This document shows positions 6,882-16,374 of a stretch of DNA of 64,000 nt, one piece after another. The DNA comes from Paludibacteraceae bacterium (GTDB lineage Bacteria > Bacteroidota > Bacteroidia > Bacteroidales > Paludibacteraceae), in NCBI GenBank assembly GCA_017649925.1, contig JAGCFX010000082.1, positions 59,760 to 123,759 on the forward strand. Direction: 5' to 3'. Position 1 is the stretch's first letter; every line of letters begins with the position of its first letter. The translations under genes and the position numbers were made by a program. The notes under the pieces were generated by a model, which worked only from the letters and a program-made list of their open reading frames with translations, was not told the origin of the DNA and searched no databases.

Positions 6882-9800
6882 TTAACGAACCCGGATGCCG
6901 GAGGCGTTATATAATTGGTCTTCGTTTTGGATAAACAGTTGTCCGTTGATGATGATCTTGCGCGGCTGGCCGCTTTCACCATTCCATATATCGACTATCG
7001 AGGTAGGCACATCGCGTTTCTCGATGGAGATCCACAAGCGACCGTTATATGTACCGGCTGCATCCGTCGTCAATGTATAGGAGTCAACAAGTAAGTCTGT
7101 CTGCGTATGCTCCTCATTATCCATCAACCACACATGCGCGATGTCATCCGACATATATTTCGCCTCTGCATAAATCTTCATTCCTCCTGCCGACGGCTGT
7201 ACGAAACCTACAGGAATCGAATCCGCGTCAGCATAACTCAGTGCATCAAATACCTGATTCACACCTTCATGGATCGTATAGATATTCGTTTGCCCGCCAT
7301 TCGGCCACTTTATCAAGTCCGCACCGACTTCATAGGCGGTACTATACTTATCATCCAAAATCAACGTAAACAGATCTTCCGTATCACCCAAGCCGTAGAT
7401 GCTGATCCGCGACGAATTGTCCTCCTCGTTCATCAAGCCCATTCTACGCGCAGGAGCACTGTTCTTACTTACGGCTGTTCCCGCAAAGTGAATACCACTC
7501 ACGCCGCTTGCCAACTGCACGAACACAGCACTGAACGGCGGGATATTCTGACCTATCATCTCCGTCTGCGTATAAGTACCGGTACTCGGATTGAAGATGG
7601 TTACATACGCTACACCATCTGTGCCGTCCTCCAATACGTACCACGGATCAACCCATTCATCGTTCTCATCCAGCACTTTCTGCAATTTACCGCACGTGAC
7701 GTCACTCACGCTCACCGCGCTATAGTTCTGCAGGAACGGATTACCAATCAAGTTCCAACCGACATCGTACGGCTTGCTACTATTTGCTCCTGCCGCCACT
7801 ACGGTCTTGTTGATAGAAGTCTCGCTTGACCAACTACCCACCGCCATCGGGAACCGAAGCGTACGATAGGTATGACCGGTAGCCGACTGTTTGCGGTCCA
7901 TCGCAATGAGATATCCGCGACCGGCCTTCAGTGTTGTTTTGTTCTGATAGGTCTGATCCGTGATATCGTTGATATGCGTCCAATAGGATGTCGACGCAGC
8001 ACCGCCGTTGGCTGCACGCGTTACGCCATCATAATAGTAGATATGATAGTCCTCATTCATGTTGGCAAACGAGGCATTTCCGTTATTGGCTGCCGGGTCT
8101 GCATAGTTGATGTTGGAAATCGTTACATCGTACGGCAATGCCATCCAATAATAACGGCTATCATCGATTCGACGGTCGTGATTAAGCGTCGAGCAACCAA
8201 ACGATCCTTGAATCACTGCCGATGGTGCCAGTTCGTCACCATTGGTTCGCATGGTAAGCGAGGAAGCCGTGAACGACTTGCCGGAAGCGAGATTGAATCG
8301 TCCACCCGGATAAACCGTAATATCGCGGACAGTCTTGGCTTCATCAGCAATAGCTGTGCCACCGTTGAGAATAATCAGATCACACGTGGAGCAATCCGTT
8401 ACAGCGTCCGTCACAGCCGAGATACGGGTATAGGAACTTACCAATAACGGCGTTTTGAATATCTGCGATGTGGTACCCCATTGAATAAGCAATGGCACAC
8501 AAGGATTACTTGCCACATCGTAAGACAATGTATATGTACCGTCACCATTGGCGCTACCGTTCTTACCATTCACACTCGGCGTACCGGTCAGTGAATATGA
8601 TTCCACTATAACACCATCCGTCATCCACTCTACGATTTCTATTCCTTCGCCACAAGCAGGATAGGACGACCAAAGACTACCGTTAGAATAAACAGCATAG
8701 AGTTGGTCCATATCCTGTTTGGGATGGTACGATGCATTGTAAGTTATCATTCCCGTCGGAGCAGAGTTACGAGCCTGAACCGCCTTCTTCTCCACCCAGC
8801 CGACTAGCGACCAACCGTCCGACGCACAACTGGTAGTCGGCGTTTTTCCGCTCAACGAGATAGCCGTACCGGCACTGGTCTCCGTCACATGAATGGTATC
8901 TTTACCTCCGGCAAACTGACCACCGCAAGCATCCAGAACAAGCGTAAATACCGAACAGTGCGGCCATGAGTTAAATTCATTACCTGTTGATACTTGTTTA
9001 TAGATATAGAACTTAAACTCATTTTTGTTATAATTATTAGCATTATCCTCATTGGTCTGATTGGCCTCTGCCTTTAAATGATAAGAGGTATAACCAGTCT
9101 CCTCGAAATAGAAAGGAGATGTAGCATTCTTCAAATAAAAGAAATAAGCTGTGTTTTGATTATAAGCCAATGGTTGGTTGTTGCTTTCAAAATAAGTTCC
9201 GTTATAAGTCCAAAGAACAGTACTCGGAGCTGTAGAAATAACACCAGTTGTCGTATTGGCAGTAATTGCGACCAAACTCCATTTAGAGCCACTAATATAC
9301 GAATTGGACACTGCTTTATTCTGTGCGTTGTTAGTAATGATATATGTGCCATCTTCTACTACTTCCGAAGAAGAAGATATTCGCTGATAAGAGATTTCAC
9401 CATCTCCATTTTGATACACGGCATAAAGTGTAATACTATCCTGCAATGGCACATATGTATCAGTTGATGTATAAAGCACACCAGGAGCATTGGTGGTAGC
9501 GTTCAAGCCACTTCCCACACGCCAACCAGCGAATTTCCATTCATCACAATCGGGTGCAACTGCCACCGGGACAGAAGCATTATTCAATGCTATACCGGTC
9601 GTTGAGCTTACATTTTCCACGCCAATTGTTGCATCTTTAACTCCGCTGAATGTACCCTCACCGGAATTGAACAATACGGTATAATTCTCGCATTTCGGAG
9701 TTTTGGAATACAGCGTTACTTGGCGATAAATATGAATATTGCTTGTCGCTGCTGCTTGCGACAAGAACTTTGTAGCATTGGCTGTCAAATAATTCTTCGC

Positions 9801-11327
9801 TGCATAGTTACTACGGATGCTGAAGTTTGTCTCGCCGGAAACAGTGAATTCATCGCTCCAGCGACTCCACGGATAGGTATAAGAGTAGGCATAATCGCTA
9901 CGCGTCATATCCAGATGTTTACCATTAGAGTCTTTAAGTCTCCATGCTCCTTTTACTCCTTCCAGTGTCCATACAAGTGCAGCATCATCTACCGAGTTCA
10001 TTTCTCCGGCAGCTTTGGCCACCGAAGCATTGTAACCCACAGCGGACTCTGCAGAAGACAACACATAATACGTTCCGCTATTATTATAGGCGATTAATAT
10101 CTTCTCGCCCGCTTGCAGCGTATTCGGGTCTTCCACTTGCTCCCAAGTGGTTGATTTACGACGATAGACCGCATGCAAAGTCTCATCGCGTTCGGGATAA
10201 TACACCTCTCCCTGCAACCACAAGCGCTTGGGCAACTCTGCCGCATCAGTAGCCAATGCGGAACCACTTTCCGTCCACCCGGCAAACTCCCACAGCGCAT
10301 TACAAGCATTACCTCCGGTATACGGCGTCGCCGCCGGCAATACTACACCGTGATGATAGCCACTTTCAGTAATAGCATCGGAAGTTTTATTGTTTACGCG
10401 CCCATTCGCTCCCGGATTCAGTGTTACTGTATAGTTGGATGTGCTACAATCAGGAGTACTTGTAAAAATCGTTTGTTGACGAAGAATATAGAAATCCCGA
10501 TGGAAGTTCCGTTCATTCAATGGATCTTCATAGAAGCCAATATAACCGCTAAGAGATTTGTATTGTAGAGTAAATTTATTCCAATCAGAACGCGTTAGTA
10601 CTCCATCGGCATTTCCGCTATAACTATTTATTCCCCGTAAATTGTTTAAATCAAGATAATAGTTAGTATACGGATTGTACATAGACCAATAATGGTTCGT
10701 CGCATCAGTTTCGGAAAGAATATACAATATTGATTGCTTTTGAGCATCTGATAGCACATTCGAACTATTAATATCCACATAACCAGAAGCCCATGTTGTA
10801 TACGCATTATAAATAGAAACACCACTGATACCGTCTGCCGTTGGGTATATAATTGGATATTGAATTGAATAAGAATAATTTCGCCCTTGATACCGAATTG
10901 TACCACTAAAATTCACATCGTTAACAACGATATACTGGCTACCCGTAATCAATTGATCGTTGACATAAATCTCGCAATAACGGTCCGTTTTATATCGGTA
11001 CACGGCATAAAACTCCTCACTGATGGATGACAAACGATACAATTCTCCCGCTCGATGAATCTCTTGCGTCAGCTCATCGGTCGGACCATAAGGCGAGCCA
11101 CTGGCAATCCAACCGGCGAACTCCCAGTTGCTACATGCATTCAAAGTCGGCGTAGGTAAAGTAATACCCGCGCCATCACTGGCCTCACTTATCGAAGCAT
11201 CACTGCTGCCATTCACCAAACCAGAGCCGGCATGGAACTGCGCAGTATATGCCCAGGCCGCCGTGGTGGCTGCAAACATCGTGATAATTATAAACAGAAT
11301 CTTTTTCATTTTCGTCCCTTTTTTCAT
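6882..11327 (-). CDS. Giant secreted repeat protein with InlB-like repeats
   Basis: The 1481-residue product has a signal peptide (MKKILFIIITMFAATTAAWA). The ATG at 11327 is used, but the Met six codons later (11309) is equally good. At least four repeats share the pattern hydrophobic strand, C..W.FAGW, then (F/L)YAVY, as in Listeria-Bacteroides (InlB B-type) repeats. They alternate with modules rich in YYVLSS and NKAVSNSYI-like strands that resemble beta-trefoil folds. A later region has DLIILNGGTAIADEAKTV and GWNLIGNPFLQNYSAV, typical of Bacteroidetes surface proteins. The C-terminus NGQLFIQNEDQLYNASGIRVR-like tail (residues of about 1461-1481) is shared with two other secreted proteins in the window. 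It is probably exported and surface-attached, perhaps an adhesin. Substrate and role are unknown. Confidence 0.85.
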   Translation of the reverse strand: MKKGTKMKKILFIIITMFAATTAAWAYTAQFHAGSGLVNGSSDASISEASDGAGITLPTPTLNACSNWEFAGWIASGSPYGPTDELTQEIHRAGELYRLSSISEEFYAVYRYKTDRYCEIYVNDQLITGSQYIVVNDVNFSGTIRYQGRNYSYSIQYPIIYPTADGISGVSIYNAYTTWASGYVDINSSNVLSDAQKQSILYILSETDATNHYWSMYNPYTNYYLDLNNLRGINSYSGNADGVLTRSDWNKFTLQYKSLSGYIGFYEDPLNERNFHRDFYILRQQTIFTSTPDCSTSNYTVTLNPGANGRVNNKTSDAITESGYHHGVVLPAATPYTGGNACNALWEFAGWTESGSALATDAAELPKRLWLQGEVYYPERDETLHAVYRRKSTTWEQVEDPNTLQAGEKILIAYNNSGTYYVLSSAESAVGYNASVAKAAGEMNSVDDAALVWTLEGVKGAWRLKDSNGKHLDMTRSDYAYSYTYPWSRWSDEFTVSGETNFSIRSNYAAKNYLTANATKFLSQAAATSNIHIYRQVTLYSKTPKCENYTVLFNSGEGTFSGVKDATIGVENVSSTTGIALNNASVPVAVAPDCDEWKFAGWRVGSGLNATTNAPGVLYTSTDTYVPLQDSITLYAVYQNGDGEISYQRISSSSEVVEDGTYIITNNAQNKAVSNSYISGSKWSLVAITANTTTGVISTAPSTVLWTYNGTYFESNNQPLAYNQNTAYFFYLKNATSPFYFEETGYTSYHLKAEANQTNEDNANNYNKNEFKFYIYKQVSTGNEFNSWPHCSVFTLVLDACGGQFAGGKDTIHVTETSAGTAISLSGKTPTTSCASDGWSLVGWVEKKAVQARNSAPTGMITYNASYHPKQDMDQLYAVYSNGSLWSSYPACGEGIEIVEWMTDGVIVESYSLTGTPSVNGKNGSANGDGTYTLSYDVASNPCVPLLIQWGTTSQIFKTPLLVSSYTRISAVTDAVTDCSTCDLIILNGGTAIADEAKTVRDITVYPGGRFNLASGKSFTASSLTMRTNGDELAPSAVIQGSFGCSTLNHDRRIDDSRYYWMALPYDVTISNINYADPAANNGNASFANMNEDYHIYYYDGVTRAANGGAASTSYWTHINDITDQTYQNKTTLKAGRGYLIAMDRKQSATGHTYRTLRFPMAVGSWSSETSINKTVVAAGANSSKPYDVGWNLIGNPFLQNYSAVSVSDVTCGKLQKVLDENDEWVDPWYVLEDGTDGVAYVTIFNPSTGTYTQTEMIGQNIPPFSAVFVQLASGVSGIHFAGTAVSKNSAPARRMGLMNEEDNSSRISIYGLGDTEDLFTLILDDKYSTAYEVGADLIKWPNGGQTNIYTIHEGVNQVFDALSYADADSIPVGFVQPSAGGMKIYAEAKYMSDDIAHVWLMDNEEHTQTDLLVDSYTLTTDAAGTYNGRLWISIEKRDVPTSIVDIWNGESGQPRKIIINGQLFIQNEDQLYNASGIRVR

Positions 11328-11369
11328 AGTTTCTCATGGGCGCACGAGTAAGCGCGTGCGAAATCGGCT

Positions 11370-11403
11370 GCAAAATTACAAAAAATATTTCAATTTACCA
11401 AAT
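11370..11403 (-). promoter_or_regulatory. Promoter of the giant secreted protein gene
   Basis: The minus strand carries -33 ATTTGG (11398-11403) and -7 TAATTTTGC (11370-11378) followed by AGCCGATTTCG. The predicted start is near 11365, about 38 nt before the ATG. Confidence 0.82.
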
Positions 11404-11612
11404 AAAATTTCGTTTTTGCAACATAAATATTACAAAAATTAACAAATATTGCACAAAAGTGTATATTTTCTTGTGAAAATATGTACAATTTTTAAGATTT
11501 CGTAAAAAGGGAGGAATCAAGAAAAATACAACTTTTTGGTCACGACAAAAGTGCGACGAAACTGCGTTCAAAGTGCGTTCGGAATTTAGAACATTTTGGC
11601 ATTTTTGTTGTA

Positions 11613-11730
11613 CCTTCGAGGGCACCGACATTACCTATAGTAATCCCACCTCGAAGCTACAGTCGCAGTATCCTGCAACTGGCACCTAATTAGTCCAAAA
11701 GCAAAAAAAGCAAGCTTTTTTATTTTTTTT
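11613..11730 (+). ncRNA. Candidate structured RNA or leader with terminator-like end
   Basis: The gene-free stretch 11404-11811 contains an ordered set of inverted repeats. CTTCGAGG (11613-11620) pairs with CCTCGAAG, enclosing a nested ATTAC/GTAAT hairpin. Next comes CAGTCGCAG/CTGCAACTG (11660-11681, one mismatch). The last element is AAAAAAGC/GCTTTTTT followed by a T-rich run, a terminator shape. A weak promoter-like TACCTTCG lies just before. It could be a small RNA, or the terminal part of a transcript in either direction. No Rfam family is recognised, so this is a candidate only. Confidence 0.35.
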
Positions 11731-11740
11731 GTCCTAATTA

Positions 11741-11773
11741 TTTGCACAATTGATTATTTTGTTGTACCTTTGT
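11741..11773 (+). promoter_or_regulatory. Promoter of the mini-protein and topoisomerase genes
   Basis: The -33 box TTTGCACAATTG (from 11741) and -7 box TACCTTTGT (11765-11773) are followed by AGCCGATTTTG. The predicted start is near 11778, 34 nt before the ATG at 11812. Confidence 0.85.
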
Positions 11774-11811
11774 AGCCGATTTTGGAAAAGCAGATAATTT
11801 AAGCAAAAAAT

Positions 11812-11976
11812 ATGGAACTTTTTAAGAAGTATTTGGGCGTTGTCCTTTTGTTGTTAGGCGTTATATGCCTCGTGGTGTATAAGTTTGCATTGCCGCAGAA
11901 CTGGTTGCTGATTTTGGCTATGGTTCTGGAGTTAGGCGGCATATTTGCCTACATCTTCATCAATAAAAAGGGCTGA
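11812..11976 (+). CDS. Two-helix membrane mini-protein
   Basis: The 54-residue product MELFKKYLGVVLLLLGVICL... is almost entirely two hydrophobic helices (residues of about 8-25 and 31-49) joined by KFALPQNW and ending in NKKG. It is preceded by a strong promoter and lies 6 nt upstream of the topoisomerase gene, so both are probably transcribed together. Small two-helix proteins of this kind occur upstream of the same gene in other Bacteroidales as far as I recall, but no function is known. Confidence 0.75.
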   Translation: MELFKKYLGVVLLLLGVICLVVYKFALPQNWLLILAMVLELGGIFAYIFINKKG

Positions 11977-11982
11977 TAACGC

Positions 11983-14652
11983 ATGGCAAATCAGGGCGGA
12001 TTCAATGATGCTGTGAAGTATCATCTGACAGGCATGTACCAGGACTGGTTCCTGGATTATGCTTCCTATGTGATACTGGAGCGCGCTGTGCCGGCAATTG
12101 AGGATGGTCTCAAGCCGGTGCAACGTCGTATATTGCATGCGATGAAGACGGTGGACGACGGCAAATACAACAAAGTTGCCAACATCGTCGGCCAGACGAT
12201 GCAATACCACCCTCACGGCGATGCTTCCATCGGCGACGCGCTGGTGCAGTTAGGTCAAAAAGACCTGCTGATTGACTGCCAAGGAAACTGGGGAAATATC
12301 CTGACGGGCGACGGTGCTGCCGCACCCCGTTATATCGAGGCGCGTTTGAGTAAGTTCGCCCTCGAGACGGTCTTCAACCCCAAGACGACGGAGTGGATGA
12401 AGTCGTATGACGGACGTAAGAACGAACCTATCCATTTGCCGGTGAAGTTCCCGCTTCTGCTGGCGCAGGGGGTAGAAGGTATTGCCGTCGGTTTGAACTC
12501 GAAGATCCTGCCGCATAACTTCAATGAGCTCTGTGACGCTTCGCTGGCATACCTGCGCGGCGAGGAGTTCTCCTTATATCCTGATTTTCCAACGGGCGGC
12601 GTGATCGACGTGACGCGTTACAACGACGGCGAGCGCGGCGGAAGCGTGAAAATCCGCGCGCGCATTACCAAAGCCGACGACAACAAGACGCTCGTCATCA
12701 CCGAGATCCCGTTCGGCACAACGACTTCGAAGATCATCGAGACCATTCTCAAAGCCAACCAGAAGGGCAAGATCAAAATCAAAAAGATAGATGACTTCAC
12801 GGCGGACCAGGCACGTATTGTGGTGCAGTTAGCACCGGGTTCGTCGTCCGACAAGGCTATTGACGCGCTCTACGCGTTCACGGACTGCGAAGTCAACATA
12901 AGCCCGAACTGCTGCGTAGTAGAGAACAAAAAACCGATTTTCACCTCCGTCAGCAACCTGCTCAAACTATCGTGCGACAACACAAAAGCGTTGCTCAAAT
13001 GGGAGTTGGAGATCGAGAAAGGCGAGTTGGAAGAGAAATATTTCTACACCTCGCTGGAGAAGATTTTTATCGAGAACCGTATCTATAAGCAGGAAGGCTA
13101 CGAGAACGCACCGAACAAAGAGAAGTTGATCGAATTCGTGGACGAGGCGCTGACGCCGTTCAAGCCGCAACTGATTCGTGAGGTGCGCACCGAAGATATC
13201 GAGAAGTTATTCGAGATCCGCATGATCCGCATCACGAAGTTCGACTCGAAGAAAGCGGACGAGCTGATGAAGGACCTCGAGAAGAAAATCAAGGCATGCG
13301 TGAAGAACCTCAACCACCTGACGGACTACACCATCGCGTGGTTTGAGATGCTGAAGAAGAAATACGGCGAGGCTTATCCGCGCCGCACGGAGGTTCGTAA
13401 CTTCGGCGCCATCAACGTGAAAGCCGTTGTTGAAAACAACGAGAAGCTATATATCAACCGCGAGGAAGGCTTTATAGGCACGGGTCTGAAGAAAGACGAA
13501 TTCCTATTTAACTGCTCCGACATCGACGATATCATCGTATTCCACAAAGACGGCAAATACAAGATCATGAAGGTGGCGGAGAAGCTCTTTGTCGGCACCG
13601 ACACACTGCATATCGCAGTATTCAAGCGCGGTGACGACCGCACCGTCTATAACGTTGTTTACCGCGACGGCAAGAAAGGCACGTATTTCATGAAACGCTT
13701 CAACGTCACGGGCGTGGCGCGCGACAAGGAATACGACCTGACGCAGGGTAAGCCGGGTTCGAAGATTGTGTACTTTACCGCCAATCCGAACGGCGAGGCG
13801 GAAGTCATCCGCGTGGCACTGAAGCCGCAGTTGCACCTTAAGAAACTTGAGGTTTGCAAAGACCTCTCGGAGCTGGCTGTGAAGTCGCGTACGGCGAGAG
13901 GAAATGTGCTGACGAAATTTGAAGTGAAGTCCATCACGCTCAAGCAGAAAGGTCACTCCACGCTCGGCGGTCGCAAGGTTTGGTTCGACCCCGATGTGCT
14001 ACGGGTAAACTATGACGAGCATGGTATCTACCTCGGCGAGTTCTGGGACGAAGACCGTATTCTCGTCATCAATAACGACGGCACCTACTATACCACTAAT
14101 TTCGATCTCACCGCGCATTTCGAGGACAATATCTTGCGCATTGAGAAACTCGATGCCGACAAGGTTTGGTCGTTGATCCAATGGAACGGTGAGTTGAAGT
14201 ATTACTACGGCAAACGCTTCCGTCTGGACGACGCGAACGCGAAAGTGCAATCGATGCTCGGCGAGGACGAGGAGTCCCGTTTGGCGGTTCTCTCCGACCG
14301 CGCGGAAGCCACTTTCCGCATCACGTTTGCGGACGACAAACATGAGCCGCTGGAGATCCTGATGGCAGAGTTTATCGACGAGAAGTCCGCCAAAGCCAAG
14401 GGCAAGCGCGTGACAACGCTCGAGGTGGCAAAGATCGAAGATATCACTCCCGAGCCAGAGCCCGAACCCGAAGAAACCGAAGAGCCGGAAGAGGATGAGG
14501 GGGAAGAGGTTAAGGATGAAGAGTTTGAGGTTAAGGATGAGGCTGCACCACAACAGGAGGCAGAAGAGCAAGAGGCGAAGGATTCGATAGAGGTGGAAGG
14601 TGTGACGATGACATTTGAGAAACCCGCTGACCCACAACTGGATTTATTCTAA
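11983..14652 (+). CDS. parC: DNA topoisomerase IV / gyrase-type subunit A
   Basis: This is the breakage-reunion subunit of a type IIA topoisomerase, acting in chromosome decatenation with ParE. The 889-residue product has the quinolone-region-like QYHPHGDASIGDALVQLGQ near residue 68 and the catalytic tyrosine in AAPRYIEARLSKFA near residue 110. The usual gyrase GyrA box (QRRGGKG) is not seen in the C-terminal region, which favours ParC over GyrA. The last 80 residues are a highly acidic tail (EPEPEPEETEEPEEDEGEE) ending in a short conserved LDLF. The maf start codon overlaps its stop (TAATG). The call ParC versus GyrA is by resemblance and is not certain. Confidence 0.88.
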   Translation: MANQGGFNDAVKYHLTGMYQDWFLDYASYVILERAVPAIEDGLKPVQRRILHAMKTVDDGKYNKVANIVGQTMQYHPHGDASIGDALVQLGQKDLLIDCQGNWGNILTGDGAAAPRYIEARLSKFALETVFNPKTTEWMKSYDGRKNEPIHLPVKFPLLLAQGVEGIAVGLNSKILPHNFNELCDASLAYLRGEEFSLYPDFPTGGVIDVTRYNDGERGGSVKIRARITKADDNKTLVITEIPFGTTTSKIIETILKANQKGKIKIKKIDDFTADQARIVVQLAPGSSSDKAIDALYAFTDCEVNISPNCCVVENKKPIFTSVSNLLKLSCDNTKALLKWELEIEKGELEEKYFYTSLEKIFIENRIYKQEGYENAPNKEKLIEFVDEALTPFKPQLIREVRTEDIEKLFEIRMIRITKFDSKKADELMKDLEKKIKACVKNLNHLTDYTIAWFEMLKKKYGEAYPRRTEVRNFGAINVKAVVENNEKLYINREEGFIGTGLKKDEFLFNCSDIDDIIVFHKDGKYKIMKVAEKLFVGTDTLHIAVFKRGDDRTVYNVVYRDGKKGTYFMKRFNVTGVARDKEYDLTQGKPGSKIVYFTANPNGEAEVIRVALKPQLHLKKLEVCKDLSELAVKSRTARGNVLTKFEVKSITLKQKGHSTLGGRKVWFDPDVLRVNYDEHGIYLGEFWDEDRILVINNDGTYYTTNFDLTAHFEDNILRIEKLDADKVWSLIQWNGELKYYYGKRFRLDDANAKVQSMLGEDEESRLAVLSDRAEATFRITFADDKHEPLEILMAEFIDEKSAKAKGKRVTTLEVAKIEDITPEPEPEPEETEEPEEDEGEEVKDEEFEVKDEAAPQQEAEEQEAKDSIEVEGVTMTFEKPADPQLDLF

Positions 14653-15221
14653 TGGAGATTATTTTAGGCAGTCAATCGCCTCGGAGGCGCGAACTAATGG
14701 CCGGTTTGGATATTCCATTCACGGCTATTTCTATAGATGCGGACGAGACATTTCCTGCCGATTTGAAGGCGGGTGACATTCCTTATTATATTTCGCGCGC
14801 GAAAGCACGCGCGTACGCGCCAAAGTTGCATGACGAGCAGTTATTGATCACGGCGGACACGATCGTTTGGTTGGACGGCCGCATGTTAGGCAAGCCGCAT
14901 GACGAAGCGGAAGCATGCGCGATGCTAAAGACACTGCGCAACAAGACCCACCAGGTTTATACGGCAGTTACTTTCACTGAGAAAAACAAAGAGTTAGAGA
15001 CGTTTGTCGATTGCACGGATGTGACGTTCGGCAACCTGACGGACGAAGAGATCGAGCACTATGTTGCCCAATACCGTCCGTTGGACAAGGCCGGTTCGTA
15101 CGGTGTTCAGGAATGGGTAGGCTACGTGGCGTGCACGGCGATGAAAGGTTCGTATTTCAACGTGATGGGATTCCCCGTTCACCTCGTTTATCAGGCGCTC
15201 AAACGCCGCCTGGCACTTTAA
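14652..15221 (+). CDS. maf: Maf-family nucleotide pyrophosphatase
   Basis: Maf proteins hydrolyse non-canonical or pyrimidine nucleoside triphosphates to monophosphates, acting in the cytoplasm as house-cleaning enzymes. The 189-residue length is typical. The motifs are ILGSQSPRRRELM at the N-terminus, ADTIVWLDGRMLGKP near residue 70, KTHQVYTAVTF near residue 98, and DKAGSYGVQEW near residue 144. The start overlaps the parC stop by one base and the end overlaps the convergent OmpA gene by a few bases. It was once called a septum formation inhibitor. Confidence 0.95.
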   Translation: MEIILGSQSPRRRELMAGLDIPFTAISIDADETFPADLKAGDIPYYISRAKARAYAPKLHDEQLLITADTIVWLDGRMLGKPHDEAEACAMLKTLRNKTHQVYTAVTFTEKNKELETFVDCTDVTFGNLTDEEIEHYVAQYRPLDKAGSYGVQEWVGYVACTAMKGSYFNVMGFPVHLVYQALKRRLAL

Positions 15222-16246
15222 TCAATCAACACTATTTCCACGCGACGGTTCATCTGGCGATGCGCCTCGTCGTCGTTCGGCACTATAGGATCGCGTTCCC
15301 CGCGACCTTCTATCTCAATGCGCTCGACAGCTATACCGCGTTTGGTCATTGAGTCGCGCACCTCCTTACAACGTCCCTCCGAAAGAATCTGATTGGAACG
15401 GTCAGAGCCGATGTTATCCGTGTGCCCAACGATGCGGATGCGTTGATTCGGGCGCGAGAGCAAGAACTGATACAAATCCTGCAGCGCCTGCTCCGAAGAA
15501 TCCAATATACGCGTCTTGCCCGTTGCGAAGTACATATTGTACAAAACGAACGACTTTACTTCGCGAGGCATGAGCACCACTCCTCCAAAGACATGCGGGT
15601 CGAAGATGGTGTCATTGAACGGGAAGTACTCGGGCGCAGTTGCCTCGATAGTATAGAACGGAATGCGGTCGTCGAGCAGTACGGCTATGATCGAATGGAG
15701 GCTGTCAGACGTCGTCTGCATGATTTTCCCTCCGGCGTTGTTACGAACTATGATGTTCGCTGCCACTGGTCGTGACGTGAGGCTATCGGTAACGGTGAAC
15801 GTAAGTCGGACTTCCGGGTACAGCTCTACGCGCACGGTATCTTCATCCTCGCGATGGTTGAAGAAGATGGTATCGGATGGGAAATAGCCTAATCTGGAAG
15901 CCCGCACGATATATGTGCCGACAGGCAGCCCTTTGGACACACGCGCACGCTTGGCATCAGTGGCTTTGTTGAGTTTGGGTTTCTTGTCCGGCCGCGCGTA
16001 GATATCCTGGACAGTGACATGCGTAGCAGGAAGAGGTTCTCCGGTGCGCTTATCGAACGAATAGACATACAGAAGCGGTTTACCGTCTTTGATGCGTTGG
16101 CGTTTGGCTTTGCGTCGTTGCACCTCACGTTTCCGCTCCATCTTTGCTTTCGCTTTCTCGCGTTTCTGCGCGGGTGTCAACGCATAAAGCGGCTCACCGA
16201 GGAAGGCAAACAACAGAAGAGATATTATGTGCAAGCGCAGGCGCAT
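15218..16246 (-). CDS. OmpA-family outer-membrane/peptidoglycan-binding protein
   Basis: The start at 16246 opens a signal peptide (MRLRLHIISLLLFAFLGEPLYA). The longer frame would run into the tRNA terminator. The 342-residue product has a basic coiled segment after the signal (KREKAKAKMERKREVQRR), two carboxypeptidase-regulatory-like beta domains (residues of about 60-150 and 150-220), and a C-terminal OmpA domain (YFATGKTRILDSSEQALQDL, RIVGHTDNIGSDRSNQILS, GRGERDPIVPNDDEAHRQMN). The OmpA domain should bind peptidoglycan, tying the outer membrane or a periplasmic complex to the wall. The gene lies downstream of the OmpA-LysM gene and the tRNA. No promoter of its own is evident, so it may depend on read-through. 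Confidence 0.85.
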   Translation of the reverse strand: MRLRLHIISLLLFAFLGEPLYALTPAQKREKAKAKMERKREVQRRKAKRQRIKDGKPLLYVYSFDKRTGEPLPATHVTVQDIYARPDKKPKLNKATDAKRARVSKGLPVGTYIVRASRLGYFPSDTIFFNHREDEDTVRVELYPEVRLTFTVTDSLTSRPVAANIIVRNNAGGKIMQTTSDSLHSIIAVLLDDRIPFYTIEATAPEYFPFNDTIFDPHVFGGVVLMPREVKSFVLYNMYFATGKTRILDSSEQALQDLYQFLLSRPNQRIRIVGHTDNIGSDRSNQILSEGRCKEVRDSMTKRGIAVERIEIEGRGERDPIVPNDDEAHRQMNRRVEIVLID

Positions 16247-16264
16247 GATGCTTTTTGTATAAAA

Positions 16265-16294
16265 CAGGAGGGTAGTCTCGGGACTATCCTCCTG
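16265..16294 (-). terminator. Terminator after the CAU tRNA
   Basis: A 12-bp GC-rich stem with one mismatch (minus strand CAGGAGGATAGTC / GACTACCCTCCTG) is followed by TTTTAT. It lies 4 nt after the tRNA 3' end. Confidence 0.85.
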
Positions 16295-16297
16295 TCG

Positions 16298-16372
16298 TGG
16301 TCCCACTTGGGCTTGAACCAAGGACCCCCTGATTATGAGTCAGGTGCTACTAACCAACTGAGCTATGGGACC
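16298..16372 (-). tRNA. tRNA with anticodon CAU (Ile2 or elongator Met)
   Basis: The 75-nt cloverleaf has acceptor GGTCCCA/TGGGACC, an anticodon stem-loop CTGACTCATAATCAG with anticodon CAT, and a T-loop GGTTCAAGCCC. The 3' CCA is not encoded. The loop CTCATAA fits both elongator Met and the lysidine-modified Ile2 type, so identity is open. The D-loop GGTTAGTAGC is one base longer than usual. The gene begins 2 nt after the stop of the upstream OmpA-LysM gene and ends in the 16265-16294 terminator. Confidence 0.93.
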
Positions 16373-16374
16373 GA

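Noticed and set aside
11395-11631. Open frame of 78 codons on the minus strand
   Set aside because: It covers the promoter of the giant protein and part of the structured element. The composition is AT-rich and no family is evident.
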